A DNA stretch of 64,000 nt from a virus, in the IMG/VR virus record IMGVR_UViG_3300009370_001221, positions 1-64,000 of that record. One strand, given 5' to 3'. Positions within the stretch are counted from its first letter, which is position 1; the number at the start of each line of letters is the position of its first letter. The translations under genes and the position numbers were made by a program. Positions 55,967 to 64,000 of this stretch are shown here, in pieces. The notes beneath the pieces are model-generated. The model was not told the origin of the DNA. It was given only the letters and a program-made list of their open reading frames with translations, and made no database searches.

Positions 55967-56668
55967 TTACATTTTTGCGTCACTTAAAATATGCTTAACC
56001 CATTCTACATCGCTTACAAACGCTTCAAAACGTTTGCTCCAATATATTGGGTCTATAAAATCGTTAATCAATCCTAATTGTTCATCAGTCATTTTCTCTA
56101 ACATCTCCATACCTGTTTTACAATTATAGATTGTCCATGGACTTATTTTTCCATTTCTAATTAATGATACTGCTTTATTGAAACTTACAAACTTAAAGAA
56201 ATGATTGAATTGGGCATTATTGTCTGTTGCCCATTTTTCCATAGTTATAATACTGCGTTCTAATGCATCACGAACATTTTCAGTTTTAATATATGGCAAC
56301 AAATACTCTTCATATATTGCATCTTTACACCAATGATCCAATTTTTTATTTGCTTTTATAACATAGTCTATAAAATAGTCTGGATTTATTACGTTAATAT
56401 TAATAATGTGATTACCAAATTTTACAAAAGCATTATAATATTGACTTTGTGCAAAGTGCTCATATGTTTTAAAATTTGAACTCCCTTGTGTTAACTCATA
56501 GAACCGTTTATAAGCAATGTACGCAATTTGCACATGCTTTTCATCTCTTTGTTGATGCCTACGCTTGGGCTCACATACGTGCGCCGCTAGTGTTTTCTCT
56601 CTTGTAAAACTCCTTTTACAAAATTGGCACTCATAGTTTTTCTCTGATTGACTTATCGTCGTATCCAT
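55967..56668 (-). CDS. C2H2-type zinc finger protein
   Basis: 233 aa. N-terminal YECQFCKRSFTREKTLAAHVCEPKRR is a C2HC-like zinc finger; the rest is helical with no named domain. Known from T4-like marine phages as a conserved unknown. Overlaps the gp62-like candidate by 38 nt. Confidence 0.65.
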   Translation of the reverse strand: MDTTISQSEKNYECQFCKRSFTREKTLAAHVCEPKRRHQQRDEKHVQIAYIAYKRFYELTQGSSNFKTYEHFAQSQYYNAFVKFGNHIININVINPDYFIDYVIKANKKLDHWCKDAIYEEYLLPYIKTENVRDALERSIITMEKWATDNNAQFNHFFKFVSFNKAVSLIRNGKISPWTIYNCKTGMEMLEKMTDEQLGLINDFIDPIYWSKRFEAFVSDVEWVKHILSDAKM

Positions 56669-57101
56669 GTTCTATCGCTAACTGTTTGAGTTCTTTCTTA
56701 TCACACATCTCAGCATATGCTTCGATGTCACTTAATTTCCAAGTTGGATATAATTCCCTTAGAAACTTTGTCTTTTTATTATCTTTTACATTTTTTTTCA
56801 TTGGCAGATACTTGCGATTAAAACTGCCAATCTTGGGATTAATGGCACATAAAAGCATCCATACTAACTTTGGATGCTTACTAATTTCCCAGAAATCTTT
56901 ATTAAGTTCTTCATTTGTGGAGCGTATCATATATTCTTGCATGTCACTACTGCCTGTAGCACTTGCATTATATTTTAACTGCAAATAAGAACTAAATGCT
57001 TTTTGTTTTTCTTTTCCGATCCGCCCATAAAACCAATAATCTTTTTTATCTAATGCATTAAAGACCTCTTTAAGAGGCAATATTGGTTTTTTACTTGGCA
57101 T
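56631..57101 (-). CDS. Possible clamp-loader small subunit (gp62-like) or unknown
   Basis: 156 aa, helical. WYF/WFYGRI start, KHPKLVWMLLCAINP and KELKQLAIEHGYDDKSIREKL give the size and shape of gp62, but sequence support is weak. It lies in the replication block. A promoter-like TTGACA (57188-57183) with TAAAAT (57166-57161) precedes it inside the upstream gene. Confidence 0.35.
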   Translation of the reverse strand: MPSKKPILPLKEVFNALDKKDYWFYGRIGKEKQKAFSSYLQLKYNASATGSSDMQEYMIRSTNEELNKDFWEISKHPKLVWMLLCAINPKIGSFNRKYLPMKKNVKDNKKTKFLRELYPTWKLSDIEAYAEMCDKKELKQLAIEHGYDDKSIREKL

Positions 57102-57720
57102 TTCTTTCTCTAACGTGCATATGAAAATTATTTGTGAATACTTCTGATATGTATTCTTCTATTTTAACATGTTTCATGTATTTGTCAAGTTCAAACGGAA
57201 TATCATCAGCAATGCGTCTAATAAGTCCTATAGGATATTTCTCATTAAACCGATTACTAATCGCTTTTAAATTAAATGCATCCACAATATACCCACTCGC
57301 TGGCCTTGCTTCTGGCATATAACTAGGTGAGTTTTTATATACGTTATTAGTTAAACCATCTGGTGAGCCTAGATCAAACCCTATTAAATCTATTTCACAG
57401 TGATCCCGCATTGCTATTTGTAATGCCATACATCCAGCACTCATCATTGGCTCATACTCAGGCATATCCTCTACAAAATAAACATGCTTTGGCATACCAT
57501 AAAATGTTCTACCTTCAGGTATATTTGTAGTACGTCCTTTAAGATGAGTATTATACTCAAACTCTGTACGCATTGCTTCATCAATTATAACTAAATGATC
57601 CGCGGAAAAATCCCTATATAGTCCATTACAACCATATATTTCCCACTTGTCACGTCTAAATAAATTTAAACCAATTCGTTTACGACTCTCGCCGTTTCCT
57701 ACTACTAATGCTTTCTTCAT
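57091..57720 (-). CDS. DUF115-like protein (MptE/sialyltransferase-like)
   Basis: 209 aa. ALVVGNGESRKRIGL is the N-terminal glycine loop typical of DUF115-type proteins (LVVGNGPS), followed by WEIYGCNGLYRDFSADHLVIIDEAM. The fold relates to sugar nucleotide transferases. Specific activity unknown. Overlaps the downstream gene by 11 nt. Confidence 0.6.
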   Translation of the reverse strand: MKKALVVGNGESRKRIGLNLFRRDKWEIYGCNGLYRDFSADHLVIIDEAMRTEFEYNTHLKGRTTNIPEGRTFYGMPKHVYFVEDMPEYEPMMSAGCMALQIAMRDHCEIDLIGFDLGSPDGLTNNVYKNSPSYMPEARPASGYIVDAFNLKAISNRFNEKYPIGLIRRIADDIPFELDKYMKHVKIEEYISEVFTNNFHMHVRERNAK

Positions 57721-58220
57721 TACATTACTTGGTTAACATCTATTACCTCTGATTGTTTATTAATTTCGCTTACAAAATATGCACATTGGGGTTTTGGATT
57801 ATCGTTTAATGGTATTGCTAATAATTGTCCTGTTTTAAGTTTTGGAAAATACCATTTAACTTCTGTATAGATATCTACAATATCAATTTCTCTATACTCA
57901 TGCATATATCCACTCAAACAATTATATAAAAATGCTTCAAAACCTCTATCATTTACACTTGTTAAGGGCAAAACTTCCAAATCACCCACTTCAGGACTTC
58001 CCACTACAATATGCCAATCAACTGGCATCATTATTTTATCTTTCCCCAATTGAATTACTAGTGCTGGCGCATTAAAACTCTCTAAAAATATTAAGGGAAT
58101 AAAAAAGTAATCTGGGTCCTGTGGATTACTATTGTCCAATATACAAAAACGAACATCATCTACCTTTTCAGGCATTTCGTTCATAGCAAACGACTTATTA
58201 TCTAATGTTAAAATTCTCAA
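57720..58220 (-). CDS. Protein of unknown function near UvsW
   Basis: 166 aa, beta-rich (FFIPLIFLESFNAPALVIQLG; WHIVVGSPEVGDLEVLPL). No named domain. Shares one base with the DUF115-like gene. Confidence 0.55.
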   Translation of the reverse strand: MRILTLDNKSFAMNEMPEKVDDVRFCILDNSNPQDPDYFFIPLIFLESFNAPALVIQLGKDKIMMPVDWHIVVGSPEVGDLEVLPLTSVNDRGFEAFLYNCLSGYMHEYREIDIVDIYTEVKWYFPKLKTGQLLAIPLNDNPKPQCAYFVSEINKQSEVIDVNQVM

Positions 58221-58242
58221 TTGATTTCCTTTTGTTAATTGA

Positions 58243-58851
58243 TTAAAAAGGTGGGATTTGCTCTCCTGTCCCTTCGTCTTCTTTAAGATCGTCAGGTTTA
58301 GTCATAACATCTTTCCCCTTTTGTTTAGCATCACCGGGATTTACATATTTGGGATTTCGTACAATACCTTTAGCAGAATCATTAATCCAATAAGGTTCTT
58401 TTTTTGGATCTGCTGGCGTACCTGTTGACGTATTATTACTATCTACACTTCCAGCACTTTTAACTGTAGTATTTGCTCTCGGTGCTATACCTGGTGCAAC
58501 TGTTCCGGTTGCATAACTAGTGCCAGGTGGACTGCCTGGTGGCACTGGTTTAGGTGTAGCGTATGGCATTGGTGGTGGTACCGATACTGCTGGTCCAGTT
58601 TTAACATTTGCTTTCGCATCTTGTTCGTCTTTTTGATCTTTTAACTTTTGAGCAAGGTTTAAAGTATCAACTATTTTTTCTAATGATGCAATTTGCTTCA
58701 CTAATAAAATAATCTCAGACTGTAATCCCTTGTTCTCGGCTTTGGCCTTATCCAACTCTTCCGTAAGGTCCTTAATAGATTCTTGAATAGATTTGATGTC
58801 TTTGGACACTTCGTGATGTTTCTTATAAAGATCACTCACTTGTGTACTCAT
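58243..58851 (-). CDS. Coiled-coil/Pro-rich protein
   Basis: 202 aa from ATG 58851 (MSTQVSDLY...). N-terminal coiled coil (about residues 10-75), then a Pro/Ala/Thr-rich tail (PPPMPYATPKPVPP) like that of the 27760-28680 gene. Leaderless late element 5 nt before ATG 58851, which selects this start over the frame's upstream codon at 58866. Confidence 0.6.
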   Translation of the reverse strand: MSTQVSDLYKKHHEVSKDIKSIQESIKDLTEELDKAKAENKGLQSEIILLVKQIASLEKIVDTLNLAQKLKDQKDEQDAKANVKTGPAVSVPPPMPYATPKPVPPGSPPGTSYATGTVAPGIAPRANTTVKSAGSVDSNNTSTGTPADPKKEPYWINDSAKGIVRNPKYVNPGDAKQKGKDVMTKPDDLKEDEGTGEQIPPF

Positions 58852-58856
58852 GCCAA

Positions 58857-58864
58857 TATTTAGC
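58857..58864 (-). promoter_or_regulatory. Late-type element GCTAAATA 5 nt before ATG
   Basis: Minus element ending 5 nt before the start at 58851; the string TAAATATTGGCATG equals that at 16593-16606. Confidence 0.45.
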
Positions 58865-58865
58865 A

Positions 58866-60314
58866 CTACTGCCAGTTAATTTTATCTACTGTAAATGGAT
58901 ATTCTGCCTCCCTATAAAATCTTTTCCTTTTTGTTAAGTGGCGTTTTGCAAACTTACAAGTACTCGTTATATCCCATATTTGTACAAAGTCCTTATCTTC
59001 TGCTTTACGGACGCCACGCCCGATGCTCTGTATAACCCGCACAAAACTCTTACCTGGTTCTATTAACACAAGATTGAATATTCGTGGGATGTTAATTCCA
59101 ACTGCCGCAACACCATACGTTGCTATAATAATTTTTGCTTCTGCTGTACGTATTTCATCATAATGCTCTTTACGCTCATCTGCTTTTGTAGCACCACTAA
59201 TGAATACACTATCCTTTAATTTTAATTGTATTGCTTTGCCAGCACTAATTCTATCTACGAGTATAAGTGTATTGCCACTCTCTTTAACATCGTTTAAAAA
59301 CTCGCCTATATACGATACTCTATCCTCGTTGGTGAGCAAATACTTTAACTCGCTTTGATAGTTATTATACTCACCATAATCCTGTAACTGCACGATATTC
59401 ACGTGACAGTTTGCCAGAACGCCCTTCTCCTGCAAATCGACAGCGGCCACCCTATTGACTACTTCCCCTATGCTAACACGCAGTGACATCCATTCGAATT
59501 GCTCCTTAGGTATAGTTCCAGTTAATCCCCAACGTATAGGCACGTGGGACAACTGCTGAGTCAATAACTGCTTGAGCACGTCTGCCTTACTCTGATGTAC
59601 CTCATCCACTATCACACAGCAAACGTCCTCTATAAAGTCTCCAAACGTTATATCCACTTGAGCATTGCGAGTACGCTTCATCAGTATGTTAAGGGATTGC
59701 CAAGTACAAATAGTATGAGTGCGACCAAACTCTTTTCTATCTCCATAGAACACGCCCACATCTAATCCCAGATTAATGTAGTCTTCTTCTGTTTGCGTCA
59801 CTAAACTTTTATTAGGTACTATAACTATAGTCCGGCCATATACTTCACACTTATGGCTGAGTATTGCTGTAACAAGTGTCTTACCAGCACCTGTAGCAAC
59901 TTCTTGTATAGCATGTGGGGATTGTAAAAAGTTATTAATAACTTCTACTTGATAATCTCGCAATACAATAGGTTGCCCTTCATGCGTATGCTTTTTTGGC
60001 CACTTGACATGACTGTAACTAACTTCAGTTACTGGTTCAAATGCTAAATCAACTGGCTTGCGATAATCTATTAAATCAATTTTATAATTAGAAATGTCAT
60101 CTAATATATCTGGCAAGAGGTTGATAAACGTGCTACCACCTAATTGAAAGAAACTTACTTTGCCATCCCAACGCCCTAAACGAACCGCTGGCATAAATCG
60201 CGCATGTGGGATATCGAATTTAAACTTATTAGATAACTTTCGTCTATCTGTTAAATCTAAACCCTCAAATTTGCAATTTACTTCATCTTTTAAATATAAT
60301 TTACACTTTGGCAT
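58866..60314 (-). CDS. uvsW: UvsW-type helicase
   Basis: 482 aa from ATG 60314. N-terminal double-psi-like accessory domain (KFKFDIPHARFMPAVRLGRWDGKVSFF), then SF2 core: EVATGAGKTLVTAIL (Walker A), CVIVDEVHQSKAD (DEVH), RWGLTGTIP (motif III), ATYGVAAVGINIP and VIQSIGRGVRKAE (motifs V-VI). UvsW unwinds branched DNA and drives the switch to recombination-dependent replication in T4. Size (about 500 aa) fits. Confidence 0.93.
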   Translation of the reverse strand: MPKCKLYLKDEVNCKFEGLDLTDRRKLSNKFKFDIPHARFMPAVRLGRWDGKVSFFQLGGSTFINLLPDILDDISNYKIDLIDYRKPVDLAFEPVTEVSYSHVKWPKKHTHEGQPIVLRDYQVEVINNFLQSPHAIQEVATGAGKTLVTAILSHKCEVYGRTIVIVPNKSLVTQTEEDYINLGLDVGVFYGDRKEFGRTHTICTWQSLNILMKRTRNAQVDITFGDFIEDVCCVIVDEVHQSKADVLKQLLTQQLSHVPIRWGLTGTIPKEQFEWMSLRVSIGEVVNRVAAVDLQEKGVLANCHVNIVQLQDYGEYNNYQSELKYLLTNEDRVSYIGEFLNDVKESGNTLILVDRISAGKAIQLKLKDSVFISGATKADERKEHYDEIRTAEAKIIIATYGVAAVGINIPRIFNLVLIEPGKSFVRVIQSIGRGVRKAEDKDFVQIWDITSTCKFAKRHLTKRKRFYREAEYPFTVDKINWQ

Positions 60315-61251
60315 AGTAATTCTGACCAGGCCCAACCATTCCTTCCTTTGATTTTATATTACTATAATAACATACTTTGGGTATTTGGTCAATTAAAATG
60401 TTAAAACTATTCTCATTTACCATTCGTGTAAAGAATATCAATTGTGGTTTAATGTTACTCTGTATCAATGTTTGTATTGAATAACTGTAGTAAACATCAC
60501 AATTAGACTTCATTTTGTGGTTAGGTGGTACTAATACTACACCAATTTTACTTTTGTCTATTAATCTATTAACTACTTTGGTTACTAATTCACTATAGTG
60601 TCCTAAATTAGGATCTTGACTATTATCTGGCTTGTAGAATACTATAGGTGTTCTCTTATACTTTAAGGCATATTGTATAATTTGCTCAAGTTTAGAGCGT
60701 TCATTTTTACTGCCAGTAAACAATGTCACATATTGATTATTGAGCATTGTATGCTCTACTGAATCATTTAACAAGTTTAAAACGTTACTACTTAATCCAT
60801 AACATAACTCGATAGATTTGTCTATTAATTGCCATACATTAATAATTTCATTTTGTTTAAGATATTCTATCAATTCATCACTGGCATTTTTCATAATTGG
60901 TTTGCCATTAACAAAATCTAACTGAATAAGATGATTGTGAATTTCTGATTGTACTTTTTCTATCTCATCTAAATAATAATAAACATCATCATCAAAAATA
61001 ACATCTTCTTGCATATCATTATTACGCAAATAATTAGCAATAAAAAGTAAATTGAGTTCGCTTAAACTAAAAATCCATGAATTTTCTGCTGAATCATAAT
61101 AAACATTTTGTGCCGCTTCTTTAACATGATCAAAAAATTGCTGTGATATTTTTTGAACATACGCAGTACCCCATTGCTCTAAATCGAACTCAGGTATCTT
61201 CACATGAATACTATCGTTTTCTATAGAAACTTTCCAGCAATTATAATTCAT
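60301..61251 (-). CDS. Protein of unknown function upstream of UvsW
   Basis: 316 aa from ATG 61251 (MNYNCWKVS...). The longer frame to 61287 would run through the terminator at 61258-61283. Mixed alpha/beta with a P-loop-less C-terminal Rossmann-like part (IGVVLVPPNHKMKSNCDVYY; PQLIFFTRMVN). Overlaps UvsW by 14 nt, suggesting joint action, possibly as a helicase partner. Confidence 0.6.
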   Translation of the reverse strand: MNYNCWKVSIENDSIHVKIPEFDLEQWGTAYVQKISQQFFDHVKEAAQNVYYDSAENSWIFSLSELNLLFIANYLRNNDMQEDVIFDDDVYYYLDEIEKVQSEIHNHLIQLDFVNGKPIMKNASDELIEYLKQNEIINVWQLIDKSIELCYGLSSNVLNLLNDSVEHTMLNNQYVTLFTGSKNERSKLEQIIQYALKYKRTPIVFYKPDNSQDPNLGHYSELVTKVVNRLIDKSKIGVVLVPPNHKMKSNCDVYYSYSIQTLIQSNIKPQLIFFTRMVNENSFNILIDQIPKVCYYSNIKSKEGMVGPGQNYYAKV

Positions 61252-61257
61252 ATCAAT

Positions 61258-61283
61258 AAAAAAGGAGGCCCGGTTAGGCCTCC
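61258..61283 (-). terminator. Intrinsic terminator after the AAA ATPase gene
   Basis: Minus strand GGAGGCC/GGCCTCC stem with 6-nt loop, then six Ts. Located 65 nt after the stop of 61348-62412. Confidence 0.8.
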
Positions 61284-61347
61284 CCAAGCTTATAGATACT
61301 TATAGTTGGAGCGAGACTAAAGTATCTTTTAGGAAATTTTTATTATT

Positions 61348-62412
61348 CTAATTAGCCGACGCCTGCTTGTTGACGCGGGTCATAACCGTTGTCTCGGCTA
61401 GGCGCTTCCAGTTGTCTTTCGACATTTTACGCAGGTCACCAATCTTCAGTGCCATACGCAGGCTCATTTCCCGAAGCCTGTCCTTGTTTTCTTCCATAAA
61501 GTCCAAAATCTCATCTTGGACGGAAGATTTAAATCCGTACCCTGCGAACAGTTCACCGTTCTTGGCAATGTCCTTAATACGGAGTATTTTGTCGCGCATT
61601 GTGTCGAGCGTCAAATCCAGGTAATGGCAACGTGACTGAAGTGCGTCCAAGTGATCTTTCACCTTTTTGCTCCGGACGTTCTCAAACTTCACGTTCGTGA
61701 TAAAGATCGCTGAGCCATTAAAGTCGAAGTGATTTGGAATCCCTTCTGCTCTCAGTTTGGCACTATCAGCATTCCAGTGGATTCGGCGTCTCTTACCTGA
61801 GTCCAATGCCGCTTTCAGTATGTTGAGTGACAAGTCATCAAACAATACTGTGTCACAGTCATCAAACACCAGCACATTGTTGGCATCACTGTACTCATAC
61901 AGTTTGGCGTAAAGTCCAAGGGCAGTCATCGCGCCTTTGACTACGTCATAACGTATCTTCTTACCAGCAATCTTGTCGAACAATACGGCTTTCTCAAGAG
62001 TGGTTTCCACAATGTAGGACTTACCAACCCCTGGAGGGCCTGTTACGATCATTGCTCGGACATCACCGTCAATTGTGGCTTGGGTCATACTGCCCAAGAT
62101 CTCAAATCGTTCCGAAATGCGAGACATTACTTCGTCATCACTCTCACCCGCTTCAACAGGGTTGCCAACCATCTTGGCGGCCGCGTCTTCCGCTACTGAC
62201 TCACCCACACGCTCATAATGAAGTGGGGAATCGACCTTTACACGGATATTCCGCTGAGGGTAGGCAGGGTTGCCAGTTCCATCAACTGTGATGTACCCAC
62301 CTTTTTTGCCCACTTTATAATCGCGGACCAATGGGAATACTACATCTTCAACTATCCCACCGGGTGCATCTGCGTGGTATCCCTTCGTGACTGAAACATA
62401 TTCTTGTGACAT
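61348..62412 (-). CDS. AAA+ ATPase of the CobS/MoxR-like phage group
   Basis: 354 aa. MIVTGPPGVGKSYIVETTL (Walker A, near residue 125), NVLVFDDCDTVLF (Walker B), FITNVKFENVRSKKVKDHLDALQSRC (sensor-1 and arginine finger area). The N-terminal 100 aa are a separate beta domain. Similar AAA proteins are core genes in T4-like marine phages, sometimes called CobS-like. Visibly more GC-rich than the surrounding genes, with its own terminator. Confidence 0.85.
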   Translation of the reverse strand: MSQEYVSVTKGYHADAPGGIVEDVVFPLVRDYKVGKKGGYITVDGTGNPAYPQRNIRVKVDSPLHYERVGESVAEDAAAKMVGNPVEAGESDDEVMSRISERFEILGSMTQATIDGDVRAMIVTGPPGVGKSYIVETTLEKAVLFDKIAGKKIRYDVVKGAMTALGLYAKLYEYSDANNVLVFDDCDTVLFDDLSLNILKAALDSGKRRRIHWNADSAKLRAEGIPNHFDFNGSAIFITNVKFENVRSKKVKDHLDALQSRCHYLDLTLDTMRDKILRIKDIAKNGELFAGYGFKSSVQDEILDFMEENKDRLREMSLRMALKIGDLRKMSKDNWKRLAETTVMTRVNKQASAN

Positions 62413-62435
62413 AATTCGCTCCTGCGTGTCGTTGG

Positions 62436-62819
62436 TTAAACTAATTCGTAGGGTTTACTGTAGTTCCCTACTTCGAGGTTGAAGTAAAAAGCGGTGTGGA
62501 AATAATCCACCATCGCATCACTTTCATCGAACCATTCCCGGCCACCTTCTGCTTTTCCGGGAGCCTTCTTGATAACATCAACAATGTCATCAAAGAGGTT
62601 AGCATGTTTACCATACTGGTAAGTATGATACTGATTGATTTGGGCATAGCCATTATCACCTTCGCGCATTATATCGGAAAAATCGACATTGCCTTTCTTG
62701 ATGGTGACTTTGACTGAGGAATAATGTTCCTTCTTTACTCCAAATTTCAAATCGGGTCCAAACTCTTCTTTGAGAGCATTTCGAATCTCTCGAACTTCTG
62801 CTGTGGTAATATAAGCCAT
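62436..62819 (-). CDS. Small protein of the GC-richer early block
   Basis: 127 aa, alpha/beta (TAEVREIRNALKEEFGPDLKFGVKKEHYSSVKVTIKKG). Similar in base composition to the AAA ATPase downstream. No domain recognised. Confidence 0.6.
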   Translation of the reverse strand: MAYITTAEVREIRNALKEEFGPDLKFGVKKEHYSSVKVTIKKGNVDFSDIMREGDNGYAQINQYHTYQYGKHANLFDDIVDVIKKAPGKAEGGREWFDESDAMVDYFHTAFYFNLEVGNYSKPYELV

Positions 62820-62825
62820 TGTGCC

Positions 62826-63080
62826 TTATCTCTGTGAGTGGTGGTTGGTTTCAACTGTGCATCTTGGGACGCCATAACGGCCATCCATGTTCCAGCGATG
62901 CGTCAGTTTGCCTTCGATCCCATACCGTTCAACAGTAAGGGGTGTATCAAACCCGCCCTTGAGCAGGTTAAATTCCGCAACCGCATCCATTAGGGTGGCA
63001 GTACTGGCGGATGTAAAAACCCGAGCACCGCCCATTATGGGTTCGCGGTATAAAATTTTAAAACAGCCTTGATCTAACAC
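62826..63080 (-). CDS. Small protein of the GC-richer early block
   Basis: 84 aa from GTG 63080 (an ATG at 63035 is the alternative). Beta-rich (GCFKILYREP; VERYGIEGKLTHRWNMDGR). Shares GC-rich composition with 61348-62819. Upstream is a weak sigma70-like pair, GTGACA then TAGAGT, with 16-bp spacer. Confidence 0.5.
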   Translation of the reverse strand: MLDQGCFKILYREPIMGGARVFTSASTATLMDAVAEFNLLKGGFDTPLTVERYGIEGKLTHRWNMDGRYGVPRCTVETNHHSQR

Positions 63081-63335
63081 TTGGGTAACTCTCTGTTTCT
63101 TAACTTACAATACTACTCTAACATATTACTCAGATTTGTCACTCTTTTCGTGCCTGTAAGTGCTTGATTTCATTGAAGAATCACAAATTTCTGATATTCT
63201 GATAAGTGGTTGAAATCATTGAAGAAAAAAAGTCAATGAAATCAATGACTTACTGAAATCACTGATTTTTTATAAAATTTATATATAATTAACCCTATAT
63301 TTTGTAGGGTATTTGGGGTATTCATAAATATTCAT
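63081..63335. promoter_or_regulatory. 255-bp intergenic region with TGAAATCA-type repeats
   Basis: It contains four related elements: GATTTCATTGAAGAA, GAAATCATTGAAGAA, TCAATGAAATCAATGA and CTGAAATCACTGATT (about 63166-63270), mostly inverted TGAAATCA half-sites, followed by the inverted repeat ACCCTA/TAGGGT (63292-63311) and the late octamer CATAAATA at 63323. Could be a control region or replication origin. No protein-coding frame of merit is visible. Confidence 0.5.
63323..63330 (+). promoter_or_regulatory. Late promoter CATAAATA 5 nt before ATG
   Basis: Plus octamer; ATG 63336 follows after TTCAT. Confidence 0.55.
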
Positions 63336-63914
63336 ATGAATCTCACTGAATCCCAAATCACGCAGAAATCCCAAGAATGCTTTGATTTTTGGTTTAGGGA
63401 TGTTGGGGTAGAAGGGCACAATCACGGATACATGTCTAAATCTTGTTTTATGTTTGAACACGTATTACACGGAATGCTAAAACCTGCCTACGGGAAATAT
63501 ATGCAAATGGGCACTAATTTTGGCATTAGTTTTGACATATTGTATAGGCAATATGGCGATCGCTGTATTGGGATAGATTTATGGAATCCTCTCAATCATC
63601 CAAATATTATTGAAAAGGACATATATGATTTAGAAAATATGAATCTTGGATTCTGCAATGTTGATGCAGGAGATTTTAGATGGACTCCCGAGTTAAGAAT
63701 GTTCTCTATAGACTACGCAATGCGTAATGTTGTACTACAAGGCGGAATAATATTTACTGCTGGTGGAGATTTTGTTAATGAATGTTTAGGATTAAACTTA
63801 TACGAATATCTCGAGGATCATGGATTTACAATAGCAAATTATCATGATTTTACCGATAAAGAACCATTACCTAACATAGGTATTGAAAACGAACTAATTG
63901 CTATTTCTTCTTAG
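63336..63914 (+). CDS. Methyltransferase-like protein
   Basis: 192 aa. YGKYMQMGTNFGISFDILYR (strand and G-rich turn) then CIGIDLWNPLNH (acidic residue after strand 2) and VDAGDFRWTPELRMFSIDYA resemble a methyltransferase fold, with a degenerate GxG. Function unproven. Convergent with the Lys-rich gene, overlapping its stop by 14 nt. Confidence 0.5.
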   Translation: MNLTESQITQKSQECFDFWFRDVGVEGHNHGYMSKSCFMFEHVLHGMLKPAYGKYMQMGTNFGISFDILYRQYGDRCIGIDLWNPLNHPNIIEKDIYDLENMNLGFCNVDAGDFRWTPELRMFSIDYAMRNVVLQGGIIFTAGGDFVNECLGLNLYEYLEDHGFTIANYHDFTDKEPLPNIGIENELIAISS

Positions 63915-64000
63915 TTTTTTTCTTGGCTTTCTTTTTAGTTTTCTTCTTCGTAGTTTTCTTAAGAGTTTTCCACTTATCATTGACGCCTTTAACCTTTTTT
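63901..64000 (-). CDS. Lys-rich C-terminus of a protein, partial (runs off right edge)
   Basis: The minus frame ending TAG at 63901-63903 reads ...KKVKGVNDKWKTLKK then repeats of KKT and KKKA, almost pure Lys/Thr/Ala. Such tails occur in histone-H1-like or DNA-binding proteins. The N-terminal part lies outside the window. Confidence 0.65.
   Translation of the reverse strand, partial: KKVKGVNDKWKTLKKTTKKKTKKKAKKKTKKK

Noticed and set aside
61252-61287. Upstream start for the 60301 gene
   Set aside because: The extra codons fall in the terminator hairpin of the previous gene.

Overview
The window reads as part of the genome of a large, AT-rich, T4-like tailed phage (myovirus), most likely marine. 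Coding is dense and mostly on the minus strand, with ATGA or TAATG start/stop overlaps. T4-type replication genes are present (DnaB-type helicase, Toprim primase, UvsW helicase). Promoters carry the T4 late octamer (TATAAATA and close variants). Many small proteins look like virion components. A circularly permuted two-piece tmRNA of the kind found in Alphaproteobacteria suggests an alphaproteobacterial host, possibly SAR11-like. The host is inference; the permuted tmRNA is read directly from the sequence.

Layout. 1-7.8 kb: secreted paralogues, a fibre-like protein, nucleotide and sugar metabolism genes, an IscA-type Fe-S protein and an FmdB zinc ribbon. 7.8-11.6 kb, plus strand: an accessory block with a hydroxylase-like protein, TctA and TctC-like parts of a tripartite tricarboxylate transporter, and an FkbM methyltransferase. 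11.6-17.9 kb: ATP-grasp, glycosyltransferase-like and methyltransferase-like genes, an SbmA/BacA-type transporter, a periplasmic thioredoxin and two oxygenases. 17.9-27.2 kb: a translation and protein-quality island holding the split tmRNA, bL33, ClpS, an ExbB/ExbD-like channel pair, a radical SAM protein, Hsp20, bS21, a very long coiled-coil membrane protein, a class II aminoacyl-tRNA-synthetase-like protein with an odd tRNA beside it, and a SET-like protein. 27.2-50 kb: mostly virion or internal-protein candidates, interrupted by a B12-type ribonucleotide reductase with glutaredoxin, a metallothionein-like peptide and a CDF transporter, then a tail spike, radical SAM, PD-(D/E)XK nuclease, lytic transglycosylase and a holin-like protein. 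50-63 kb: replication genes (helicase, primase, small DnaE-like protein, UvsW, AAA ATPase). 63-64 kb: a methyltransferase-like gene and the lysine-rich end of another gene.

Regulation shows two promoter classes. Several genes have sigma70-type promoters with a 17-bp spacer (reductase, primase, nuclease, hsp20 and others). Many more have T4-late-type octamers. At least twelve genes have the late octamer ending exactly 5 nt before the start codon, which predicts leaderless late mRNAs.

The two most striking systems are (i) a permuted tmRNA whose spacer between acceptor and coding pieces is filled by two overlapping small ORFs with Shine-Dalgarno sites, the second ending 1 nt before the coding RNA, and (ii) a synthetase core of the Asx family without an anticodon-binding domain, next to a class II tRNA with Leu-like body, GUU anticodon, G73 and a non-canonical anticodon loop. 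No gene-free stretch exceeds 300 bases once the tmRNA is counted; the longest, 63081-63335, is described below.
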